A stretch of 5,711 bases of DNA. It comes from Planctomycetota bacterium (GTDB taxonomy: Bacteria > Planctomycetota > Phycisphaerae > Sedimentisphaerales > Anaerobacaceae). Shown one piece after another: positions 1-5,711 of the stretch (positions are counted from its first letter, which is position 1; each line of letters opens with the position of its first letter). The stretch covers positions 1 through 5,711 of the forward strand of contig JABMRO010000682.1 of assembly GCA_013202635.1 (NCBI GenBank). Reading direction: 5' to 3'. The notes below the pieces were generated by a model. That model searched no databases and was not told the DNA's origin. It saw only the letters and a list, made by a program, of their open reading frames with translations. The position numbers and the translations under genes were made by a program.

Positions 1-1700
1 CCCTGGCCGATACGATTTGGCCCGCCGCCAAGAACCATAATCTTGCGTTTATCGCTGACCTGAACTTTATCCGGAGCGTTATAAGTGGAGAAGTAGTAGG
101 CGGCATTTTCGACGCTGCTTACGGGGACGGGCTCCCAGGCCTCAGCCACGTTAAGGGCGATGCGTCTTTTCCTTATCTTTCCTTCGGGGGTATTGAGCAG
201 CCTGGCCAGATACTTGTCTGCGAATCCATCCTTTTTCGCCTGGATTAGAAGGTCGTCCGGTAACTTTTTGTTTTTGTATTTTAATATTTCCTCTTCGAGC
301 TCCACCAGCTCTTTCATCTGCTCGATAAACCAGTGTTTAATATAGGTCTTTTCGAAGAGGGTATCAACGCTGATACCTTTTCGCAGGGCCTCGTACATAA
401 CAAACTGGCGCTCACTGGTGGGCTCTTTTAAGAGTTCCAAAAGCTCATCAGGGGATTTTTTGTTAAAATCCTTTGCAAATCCGAGACCGTAACGGCCAAT
501 TTCAAGAGAACGAATGGCCTTTTGAAACGCTTCTTTGTAGTTTTTGCCGATGCTCATTGCCTCTCCGACGGCGCGCATCTGCGTGCCGAGCTTGTCTTCG
601 ATGCCTCTGAATTTTTCAAAGGCCCAGCGTGCGAATTTTACAACCACGTAGTCACCGGAGGGGGTATATTTTTCAAGCGTGCCGTCGCGCCAGTAGGGAA
701 TCTCGTCCATAGTCATTCCGCCGGCGAGCATTGAGGAGACCAGGGCAATGGGGAAACCGGTCGCTTTGGAAGCAAGCGCAGACGAGCGTGAGGTTCTGGG
801 ATTGATTTCAATGACGACGACGCGGCCGGTTTTGGGGTCGTGAGCAAACTGAACGTTGGTTCCGCCGATGACGCCGATGGCTTCGACAATATCGTAGGAA
901 TATTTCTGGAGGCGCTGCTGAAGCTCAGGGGCTATTGTCAGCATCGGAGCGGTGCAAAACGAATCGCCGGTATGGACGCCCATTGCATCTACATTTTCGA
1001 TAAAGCAGACGGTGATTTTCTGATTTTTGGCGTCACGAACGACCTCAAGCTCCAATTCTTCCCATCCGAGGACAGATTCCTCGACAAGTATCTGTCCGAC
1101 AGGACTGAATGAAAGGCCTCGACTGACAACTGTTCGGAACTCCTCGATGTTGTAAACCAGGCCGCCACCGGTTCCGCCCATGGTATAAGCGGGGCGAATA
1201 ACACAGGGCAGGCCGATATTTTCGAGAGATTTTTCAGCTTCCTCCAAGCTATTTGCAATCTCGCTTGTTGGCATTTCGATGCCCAATTGATTCATCGTAT
1301 CCTTGAATGCCTGGCGGTCTTCCCCCCGCTCAATAGCGTCAACCTTAACGCCAATAATCTGTACGCCGTATTTTTCCAGAATGCCCCTGCGTGATAATTC
1401 CGCGGAGAGATTAAGGCCTGTCTGGCCGCCGAGATTGGGCAGAAGGGCATCGGGTTTTTCTTTTGCGATAATCTGCTCAATGGTTTTGACGTTAAGCGGC
1501 TCAATATAGGTGACATCCGCCGTACCGGGGTCGGTCATGATTGTTGCAGGGTTGGAATTGACAAGCACGATTTCGTAGCCCAGCTTACGCAGGGCCTTGC
1601 ACGCCTGTGTGCCTGAATAATCAAATTCACAGGCCTGGCCAATAATAATCGGGCCTGAGCCAATAATCAGTACTTTGTGAATATCCTCTCGTTTTGGCAT
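1..1700 (-). CDS. carB: Carbamoyl-phosphate synthase large subunit CarB, 5' half (runs off left edge)
   Basis: Catalyses ATP-dependent synthesis of carbamoyl phosphate from bicarbonate and ammonia, the ammonia coming from the glutaminase subunit CarA; it feeds arginine and pyrimidine synthesis in the cytoplasm. I translated the frame by hand: 566 codons are open from ATG at 1700 to the window edge with no stop or frameshift. The N-terminus MPKREDIHKVLIIGSGPIII is typical of CarB. The carboxyphosphate half covers about residues 1-400. Residues matching E. coli ATP-site positions are R129, R169, E215 and H243 (in HTGD), with Q284, E298, N300 and R302 (EINPR) one position earlier than in E. coli. 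The oligomerisation region follows. KIMVLGGGPNRIGQ at 553-566 opens the second, carbamoyl phosphate half. About 500 residues are missing at the C-terminus (family length near 1070). The start is fixed by a GAGGTGG Shine-Dalgarno 7 nt upstream. carA is not immediately upstream; a promoter lies in the preceding gap. Identity is very secure. Confidence 0.97.
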   Translation of the reverse strand, partial: MPKREDIHKVLIIGSGPIIIGQACEFDYSGTQACKALRKLGYEIVLVNSNPATIMTDPGTADVTYIEPLNVKTIEQIIAKEKPDALLPNLGGQTGLNLSAELSRRGILEKYGVQIIGVKVDAIERGEDRQAFKDTMNQLGIEMPTSEIANSLEEAEKSLENIGLPCVIRPAYTMGGTGGGLVYNIEEFRTVVSRGLSFSPVGQILVEESVLGWEELELEVVRDAKNQKITVCFIENVDAMGVHTGDSFCTAPMLTIAPELQQRLQKYSYDIVEAIGVIGGTNVQFAHDPKTGRVVVIEINPRTSRSSALASKATGFPIALVSSMLAGGMTMDEIPYWRDGTLEKYTPSGDYVVVKFARWAFEKFRGIEDKLGTQMRAVGEAMSIGKNYKEAFQKAIRSLEIGRYGLGFAKDFNKKSPDELLELLKEPTSERQFVMYEALRKGISVDTLFEKTYIKHWFIEQMKELVELEEEILKYKNKKLPDDLLIQAKKDGFADKYLARLLNTPEGKIRKRRIALNVAEAWEPVPVSSVENAAYYFSTYNAPDKVQVSDKRKIMVLGGGPNRIGQ

Positions 1701-1707
1701 TTTTTGT

Positions 1708-1714
1708 CCACCTC
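1708..1714 (-). promoter_or_regulatory. Ribosome binding site of carB
   Basis: The minus strand reads GAGGTGG, ending 7 nt before the carB ATG at 1700. This is close to the anti-16S consensus and supports that start over any internal one. Confidence 0.85.
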
Positions 1715-1785
1715 AAAATTGTTATTCTTTACCTCAGAATCTAAAAACAGACGGAATTTTCGCCCCCTTAAGCAGAGGCTGTAGG

Positions 1786-1814
1786 ATTTTATCAGAGAGG
1801 TTTTGAACTGTCAA
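1786..1814 (-). promoter_or_regulatory. Predicted sigma70-type promoter for carB
   Basis: On the minus strand a perfect -35 hexamer TTGACA (1814-1809) is followed by a 17-nt spacer and TAAAAT (1791-1786), which has one mismatch to TATAAT. The spacer ends in TGA, so TGn directly precedes the -10, giving an extended -10 element (TG at 1794-1793). The sequence just upstream of the -35 is A/T-rich (AAATTTA). Transcription would start near 1779, leaving a leader of about 78 nt before carB. The position, between the isomerase stop and the carB start and in carB's orientation, fits carB being its own transcription unit. This is a motif match by eye; activity and sigma factor are inferred. Confidence 0.75.
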
Positions 1815-1883
1815 TAAATTTACCTTTTTGGAGCGGAAGGTTACCGGCACAGTTTGGCTTTGCAGAAAAATCCGGGGCGGTAA

Positions 1884-3611
1884 TCAGTTTCGAACCGACA
1901 TTATTTTGAATGCGTCCTGACCGGCGTTTATCAGATGAATTAAGGGCTGTGGTCTGTCAACACCTTCGATGAACTTCGGTCTGGCCGCCCAGGGTGTAAC
2001 GCCCAATACCCCAGTTAAATCCATCCAGTGCTGAAGCCTCGCGACGGGTAAATCCCAAGTCATGTGGAAGTGATTGGCGGGGGGATATTGTTTATACTCG
2101 ACCATACTTGCGTATTTCGGGACAACAAACGTGTGCGGCCAGATAGGTGTGGTCAGCTCGCACATTGCCTTTGCCAGTTGTGCCGGAACTTCGGTAGTGT
2201 GTGCCTGGTCCCAAATCATACTGAATAGTCCCGTGGGACTGCTGTAAGCGCATCGAGCGGCGATGCCTTCGATACCGGTGGGGGTCAGAAAGTTAACGGC
2301 GTTGCCGCCGCCGGGGAAGTAGTTTTCCTCAGCTAAAGGCAGGGAAATGCTGTCCATAATCTTCTTTATCGATGCTCCGGGGGCTGCGGCCCAATCAAAA
2401 GATGCGCTGCCGGAGTTGTCACCGTCAACCAGACCTTTGTTATACCAGTCCGCTTTTTTATCCAAAGATTTGACGCCGATTTTTTGGGCCAGCTCTTTTA
2501 TTTCCCAGGCTTCCCAGACTTTTCTAAAGTCCATAAACAAAGGCGGATTTCCGCCGCTGAGATAGGTCATAAAGAGCATAGTCAGAAGGCCCTGGACGTC
2601 GGCTTCGGTAGCGTAAGGGAGCGGGGCCTTTCGGCCGGTATGGTCGAAGGTGGAATTGAAGAAACTTTCCATTACGTCGGCTACGGGAAGAGGAATGCCC
2701 CGCAGGTCGCTGCCCCATTCCAACTGGCTCATAAATCCGCCGCCGACCGCGTTTAAATCCTTCATCAGATCGCGAACAATCAGGTACATCGCAAGTGACA
2801 TATTAAACCGTTCGCTGTCAGCTTCGTCGCGTAACTCCAGACGTTTACCGACGTACCTGTTAATCCAGGCGCGGACAGCTTTAAGCTCTTTTTCGCGGTA
2901 TGCCTTTTTATTCAGCATATCAGCCAGAAGCTTCATATCCAGACGCGTGATTTCCAGGCCGAATGTGTTCCGGGTCGGAATAATATGCGCAAGAGCGGTT
3001 TCCATTCCCATCGAGTCGTGCCCCAAAATCACAACTCTGCGTCCCCGCAGGGCGACAGTGGTAACGGCGGCATAGCACCAGTCGATAAGATTGTTGGCGG
3101 TCTGGTCGGTCATCTTGGGATTTATTCCGGTATCGGGCCAGGTGCCGACGTTTAAGGTGGCCATCCGGCCGTACTGGCTTATTGCGCCATTGAGTGCGTG
3201 GGCATAGACAACGCCGGGCTTTGGGCCGGAGTTGCCGCAGGTAATGTTTATCGGTGTATTGGAGGGGAACTGCTGCAGGAGCGAAATAGCGGTAAGCTGG
3301 GGGAAGGCCCAGGTATCCGGCACGCATTCAAGGATATCAACGCCGGCTTTGCGGAACTGCTGGGCTACGATGTCGGCCTGTGCTTCACCATCTATCAAGA
3401 CGGTGGAATAGACAACAGGCACGGGAGTTTTGTCCGGCAGAACGACAGAGCCGCTAATACAATCGGCGGCCATCTTCGCAATGTTCTGACAGCGGGTACG
3501 GCTGGCCTTGTCGATGCGCGGGTCGGACGTGGCAAAAACGCCGATGACGGGGACTTTAGGGGTGGCTTTCCTTATATTCGGTAAGTGCTTAGCCTGGACT
3601 TTCTTTGCCAT
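1884..3611 (-). CDS. L-fucose isomerase (FucI)-family ketol-isomerase
   Basis: 575 aa, close to E. coli FucI (591 aa). The family interconverts an aldose and a ketose with a Mn2+ cofactor: L-fucose to L-fuculose, and often D-arabinose to D-ribulose, in the cytoplasm. By comparison with remembered E. coli FucI, the metal ligands are present: E336 in ATEAD (for E337), D361 in FMDFRK (for D361) and H514 in ANHFH (for H528). N513 and W491 (in WPHT, for W499) also match, and YFPGGG at 431-436 followed by FLT matches the conserved YFRGGG...FLT segment. The N-terminal part is more divergent: PVIGVFATSD stands where E. coli has an Arg-containing segment (IGIRP), so the substrate may not be fucose. 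No signal peptide or membrane segment is seen. The start at 3611 has AAAGGAG 9 nt upstream; the stop is TGA. It lies 58 bp after the E2 gene, same strand, and could be cotranscribed with it. Family is secure; substrate is not. Confidence 0.9.
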   Translation of the reverse strand: MAKKVQAKHLPNIRKATPKVPVIGVFATSDPRIDKASRTRCQNIAKMAADCISGSVVLPDKTPVPVVYSTVLIDGEAQADIVAQQFRKAGVDILECVPDTWAFPQLTAISLLQQFPSNTPINITCGNSGPKPGVVYAHALNGAISQYGRMATLNVGTWPDTGINPKMTDQTANNLIDWCYAAVTTVALRGRRVVILGHDSMGMETALAHIIPTRNTFGLEITRLDMKLLADMLNKKAYREKELKAVRAWINRYVGKRLELRDEADSERFNMSLAMYLIVRDLMKDLNAVGGGFMSQLEWGSDLRGIPLPVADVMESFFNSTFDHTGRKAPLPYATEADVQGLLTMLFMTYLSGGNPPLFMDFRKVWEAWEIKELAQKIGVKSLDKKADWYNKGLVDGDNSGSASFDWAAAPGASIKKIMDSISLPLAEENYFPGGGNAVNFLTPTGIEGIAARCAYSSPTGLFSMIWDQAHTTEVPAQLAKAMCELTTPIWPHTFVVPKYASMVEYKQYPPANHFHMTWDLPVARLQHWMDLTGVLGVTPWAARPKFIEGVDRPQPLIHLINAGQDAFKIMSVRN

Positions 3612-3620
3612 TTCTAAACG

Positions 3621-3627
3621 CTCCTTT
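3621..3627 (-). promoter_or_regulatory. Ribosome binding site of the isomerase gene
   Basis: AAAGGAG on the minus strand, 9 nt before the ATG at 3611. It is a strong Shine-Dalgarno and shows that the gene can be translated independently of E2 although the two genes are close. Confidence 0.85.
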
Positions 3628-3630
3628 CAG

Positions 3631-3649
3631 AATGACAAGTTTTGTATTT
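3631..3649. repeat. A/T-rich perfect inverted repeat between the E2 and isomerase genes
   Basis: Plus strand TTTGTAT (3631-3637), 5-nt T loop, ATACAAA (3643-3649): a perfect 7-bp stem inside the 58-bp spacer, just upstream of the isomerase ribosome binding site. In the transcript it would form a weak A-U hairpin with only one G-C pair and no following U-tract, so it is a poor terminator. It could be a DNA operator, an RNA processing site, or chance in an A/T-rich spacer. Confidence 0.5.
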
Positions 3650-3669
3650 TTTATACAAAGAAAGACTTA

Positions 3670-4911
3670 TCAATTTCCCACATTAAACGTGGAAGTATCT
3701 TCCAGCAGTTTTCTCACAAAGTCGAGGAACTGGGCGGCATATGCGCCGTTGGCGACTTTGTGGTCCACCGAGAGAGTCATATTCATCAGTTTTCGCACCA
3801 TGATGTTGCCGTTGTCAGGTACACAGGTATCGGTTATCTGCCCAATGCCCAGGATACTGCACTGGCCCGGGACTACAATCGGGATGAAGTTATCTATTCC
3901 GAATGCACCGAGGTTGCTAACTGTAATGCATCCGCCCTCCACATCGGTGGGGGCCAATTTATTGCTTCGCGCCCTTTCAACAAGGGCCTTAGCGTCACGT
4001 GCGATCTGTTTTACGTCCTTTTTGTTCACATCCTTTAGAATCGGCGCAACAAGGCCGTCCGGAACGGAAATCGCCAGGCCGATGTGTATTGCCTCGGCCA
4101 GCTTGATAGACTCGCCGGCCAACTGGCCTGTCATAATCGGATATTTCTGAAGGCCTGTCGCGACCGCCTTGATAATAAAATCATTGTAAGAGATTTTCAC
4201 ATCGGAAGTCTGGTTCAGTTCTGTTCGCAAGTCAACCAGGCCGGTGACATCGGCTTTGACGGTCAGATAGAAGCAGGGAATCTCGCGCTTTGATTTGAGC
4301 ATTCTCTCTGCGGTTATTTTCTGCAATCTATTAAGCGGTACCGTCGCTCCGAGCTGTACCTGGGCCTGAGCTGAAGGGGCAGGTGCTGCGGGTTTAGCTG
4401 ATTTCGAGGCGGCAGCTTGTTTTATATCCTGTTCGGTAATTTTGCCGGCGGGGCCTGTTCCGGTAACCGCCGCCAGGTCAACGCCAAGCTCGCCAGCGAG
4501 TTTTTTTGCACGCGGAGAAGCTATTACTCTACCTGCAGGAGCAATCGGCTGCGGGGGAGCTGCGGCAGGCTGCGGTACGGCGGGGGCGACCTGCTCAACA
4601 GGCGCGGCTTCCGATGGGACGGCGGGTGCGCCACCCTTTAGAGAATCTACAAAGCTCCGCGGCACTTTTTCATCCTTGTCGCCAAGGACCAAGAGCGGCT
4701 CACCGACGGCAAGTGTCTGGTTAACCTCAACGAGAATATGCTTTACAAAACCATCTGCGGGCGATTCCATCTCGAGGGTCGCCTTGTCGGTTTCTATCTC
4801 AAAAATCACATCACCTTTTTTTACCTCGTCGCCGGCCTTAATCAAACAATTAACAATGGTTCCTTCTTCCATTGTCTGGCCAAGCTGGGGTAATCTTACT
4901 TCTTTTGCCAT
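3670..4911 (-). CDS. pdhC: Dihydrolipoamide acyltransferase, E2 of a 2-oxoacid (probably pyruvate) dehydrogenase complex
   Basis: 413 aa. E2 forms the core of the complex: its swinging lipoyl arm takes the acyl group made by E1 and the catalytic domain moves it to CoA. Domains in order: lipoyl domain at about 1-78, with lipoyl-lysine K43 in ETDKATLE; Ala/Pro-rich linker at about 92-127; peripheral subunit-binding domain at about 129-165 (ASPRAKKLAGELGVDL, then GTGPAGKI), which docks E1 or E3; a second Ala/Pro linker; and the catalytic domain from about 190 to the end (VPLNRLQKITAERM, SNLGAFGI). The active-site motif reads H384-K-V-A-N388-G, where HxxxDG is usual: His is kept and Asp is Asn. 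One lipoyl domain and this length are normal for bacterial E2. The start has GAGGA 7 nt upstream and the lipoyl domain begins immediately; the stop is TGA. It follows the E1 beta gene by 78 bp, the usual E1-E2 order. Pyruvate is the likeliest substrate; branched-chain 2-oxoacid or acetoin complexes have similar E2s and cannot be excluded. Confidence 0.93.
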   Translation of the reverse strand: MAKEVRLPQLGQTMEEGTIVNCLIKAGDEVKKGDVIFEIETDKATLEMESPADGFVKHILVEVNQTLAVGEPLLVLGDKDEKVPRSFVDSLKGGAPAVPSEAAPVEQVAPAVPQPAAAPPQPIAPAGRVIASPRAKKLAGELGVDLAAVTGTGPAGKITEQDIKQAAASKSAKPAAPAPSAQAQVQLGATVPLNRLQKITAERMLKSKREIPCFYLTVKADVTGLVDLRTELNQTSDVKISYNDFIIKAVATGLQKYPIMTGQLAGESIKLAEAIHIGLAISVPDGLVAPILKDVNKKDVKQIARDAKALVERARSNKLAPTDVEGGCITVSNLGAFGIDNFIPIVVPGQCSILGIGQITDTCVPDNGNIMVRKLMNMTLSVDHKVANGAYAAQFLDFVRKLLEDTSTFNVGN

Positions 4912-4918
4912 TACTTAA

Positions 4919-4923
4919 TCCTC
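4919..4923 (-). promoter_or_regulatory. Ribosome binding site of the E2 gene
   Basis: GAGGA on the minus strand ends 7 nt before the ATG at 4911. It lies directly downstream of the heptamer array and supports the annotated E2 start. Confidence 0.75.
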
Positions 4924-4928
4924 ATTCA

Positions 4929-4963
4929 TATTGTATTGCGTATATCGTATATCGTATTGCGTA
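4929..4963. repeat. Short tandem array of five 7-bp units in the E1 beta-E2 spacer
   Basis: On the minus strand the units read TACGCAA, TACGATA, TACGATA, TACGCAA, TACAATA with no bases between them: two exact copies in the centre, two exact copies of a variant flanking them, and one further variant. The array fills 35 of the 78 bp between the E1 beta stop and the E2 start and ends just before the E2 ribosome binding site. The units have no stop-free coding role and no clear hairpin. The function is unknown: it may be a slippage-prone satellite, a repeated protein-binding site or a mobile heptamer repeat. Confidence 0.8.
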
Positions 4964-4989
4964 GTCCGCGGTAAAACCGGGGCTAAATA

Positions 4990-5711
4990 CTATTCGCCGC
5001 TAACGAGTTTTTTTACAGCATCGGCGATTCTCTCGACACTGGGGATACTTGCCATCTCAAGCGGTTCGCTCATCGGCGGCGGTACGTCGGCAGCAGCCAG
5101 ATTAACGGGCGCCGCATCAAGATAATCAAAACCGTGCGAGCCATCGCTGAACTCGTATTCCATAAACCGGCCGGCTATTTCTCTGCCTGCGCCGCAGGTG
5201 CAGAAACCTTCGCTGACGGTGATGAGTCGTCCTGTTCTGCGAACCGATTCAGCGACAGTATCTATATCCATTGGCTTCAGCGTTCGTAAATCTATTACCT
5301 CGGCGTCGATGCCGTGTTCGGCGGCCAGGATTTTTGCAGCTTCCAGTGACCACATCGCCATTCTGCTGTAGCTGACGATGGTTGCGTCGCTGCCGGGCTT
5401 TTTGATATCGGCTGCGCCGAGCGGAATTATGTAATCTTCCTTCGGGAGGGCGCCGAGCTGGCCGTAAGTTGCTTTATGCTCGATAAAGACAACGGGATTG
5501 TCACTTCGGATGGCGGCTTTAAGCAGACCCTTCGCATCGTAAGGAGTTGAGGGCATTACGACATAAAGCCCGGGGGTATGCATGAGCCAGGCCTCGAGCG
5601 ATTCCGAATGGTGGGCGGCGATACACCTGCCGACACCGCCTTCGGTTCGCAGGACCATGGGGACTTTGGCCTTGCCGCCGAACATATAGCGGTTATAGGC
5701 GCCGACGTGGA
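4990..5711 (-). CDS. pdhB: 2-oxoacid (probably pyruvate) dehydrogenase E1 component, beta subunit, C-terminal part (5' end beyond right edge)
   Basis: 239 residues plus stop TAG are visible, in frame to the window edge; the family is about 325 aa, so roughly 85 N-terminal residues are missing. ATG at 5685 is internal: the frame continues upstream as HVGAYNRY before MFGGKAKVPM, a segment known from the interior of E1 beta. With E1 alpha and thiamine diphosphate it decarboxylates the 2-oxoacid and acylates the lipoyl group of E2. Counting from the first whole codon, the HHSESLEAW segment at 33-41 matches the conserved QHSQ active-site region (H34 is the conserved His). MPSTPYDAKGLL at 52-63 and NPVVFIEHK at 71-79 are typical of the pyrimidine-binding domain. 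About 105-225 is the transketolase C-terminal domain (VIDLRTLKPMD, then DVPPPMSEPLE). It is followed by the E2 gene 78 bp downstream. Pyruvate is preferred; acetoin or branched-chain substrates remain possible. Confidence 0.94.
   Translation of the reverse strand, partial: HVGAYNRYMFGGKAKVPMVLRTEGGVGRCIAAHHSESLEAWLMHTPGLYVVMPSTPYDAKGLLKAAIRSDNPVVFIEHKATYGQLGALPKEDYIIPLGAADIKKPGSDATIVSYSRMAMWSLEAAKILAAEHGIDAEVIDLRTLKPMDIDTVAESVRRTGRLITVSEGFCTCGAGREIAGRFMEYEFSDGSHGFDYLDAAPVNLAAADVPPPMSEPLEMASIPSVERIADAVKKLVSGE

Larger units (their letters stand above)
1701..1883 (-). other. Intergenic region between the isomerase gene and carB, including the carB leader
   Basis: These 183 bp hold the carB promoter, a leader of about 78 nt and the ribosome binding site. 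I see no clear leader peptide, PyrR-like binding loop or attenuator hairpin in the leader. Just after the isomerase stop there is a 6-bp inverted repeat (TTACCG at 1841-1846, CGGTAA at 1878-1883 on the plus strand) with 31 nt between the arms. It has no T-tract after it, so it is not a normal intrinsic terminator. No open frame of interest is present. Confidence 0.6.

Noticed and set aside
989..1516. Minus-strand frames of 74 and 89 codons inside carB, in other frames
   Set aside because: The carB frame is continuously open through this stretch and matches CarB residue by residue, so these are shadows.
1860..1910. Possible intrinsic terminator after the isomerase gene (CGGT...ACCG stem, then a run of five T)
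   Set aside because: The stem is only about 4 bp with a 12-nt loop, and the T run is separated from it by GC-rich bases; too weak to annotate.
3637..3688. A promoter for the isomerase gene (TTGATA then TATAAA on the minus strand)
   Set aside because: The spacer is only about 12 bp, too short for a sigma70 promoter.
3508..4150. Two overlapping plus-strand open frames (176 and 181 codons)
   Set aside because: They lie antisense to the isomerase and E2 genes, which have strong domain matches, and their translations show no recognisable motif or ribosome binding site.
4442..4918. Plus-strand open frame of 158 codons opposite the E2 N-terminus
   Set aside because: Its Ala/Gly/Thr/Ser-rich composition is the mirror of the Ala/Pro linker on the coding strand; it has no homology that I recognise.
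4929..4963. A promoter inside the heptamer array (TACAAT as -10)
   Set aside because: No -35-like hexamer lies 16-18 bp upstream, and the implied start would fall at the E2 ribosome binding site.
4929..4963. CRISPR array
   Set aside because: The units are 7 bp with no spacers, so this is a short tandem repeat, not a CRISPR.

Overview
All four genes in this window lie on the minus strand, so they read from right to left. They are the 3' part of a 2-oxoacid dehydrogenase E1 beta gene (right edge), a complete dihydrolipoamide acyltransferase (E2) gene, a complete gene of the L-fucose isomerase family, and the 5' half of carB (left edge). There is no sign of phage, an insertion sequence, CRISPR or an RNA gene. 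The window is chromosomal core and central metabolism, with one less expected sugar-isomerase gene in the middle.

Organism: a bacterium with moderate GC, Shine-Dalgarno led genes and a sigma70-type promoter. The split E1 (separate beta subunit), a single-lipoyl E2 and a CarB with 'EINPRTSRSSALASKATG' and 'YWRDGTLEKYTPSGDY' segments recall Planctomycetes/PVC-type genomes. That is recognition from memory, not a search, and should be treated as tentative.

Layout. 4990-5711: E1 beta, missing its N-terminus. 4912-4989: spacer holding five tandem 7-bp units and the E2 ribosome binding site. 3670-4911: E2, with lipoyl domain, Ala/Pro linker, peripheral subunit-binding domain and catalytic domain; its catalytic motif reads HKVANG where HxxxDG is usual. 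3612-3669: 58-bp spacer with an A/T-rich perfect inverted repeat and a strong ribosome binding site. 1884-3611: FucI-family isomerase with Glu, Asp and His metal ligands in the expected places. 1701-1883: the only sizeable intergenic region, with a near-consensus promoter (perfect -35, 17-bp spacer, extended -10) that should start carB transcription about 78 nt before its ATG. 1-1700: carB, 566 codons, ending just inside the second (carbamoyl phosphate) half.

Working together: E1 beta and E2 are partners in one complex that oxidatively decarboxylates a 2-oxoacid (most likely pyruvate) and passes the acyl group to CoA. E1 alpha would be expected just beyond the right edge, and E3 is not seen. 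The isomerase is close enough (58 bp) to be read through from E2, but no biochemical link is proven. carB, for arginine and pyrimidine synthesis, appears to be an independent transcription unit and has no carA directly upstream. I found no convincing undescribed system. The points most worth checking are the E2 motif, the heptamer array and the isomerase's substrate and operon partners.
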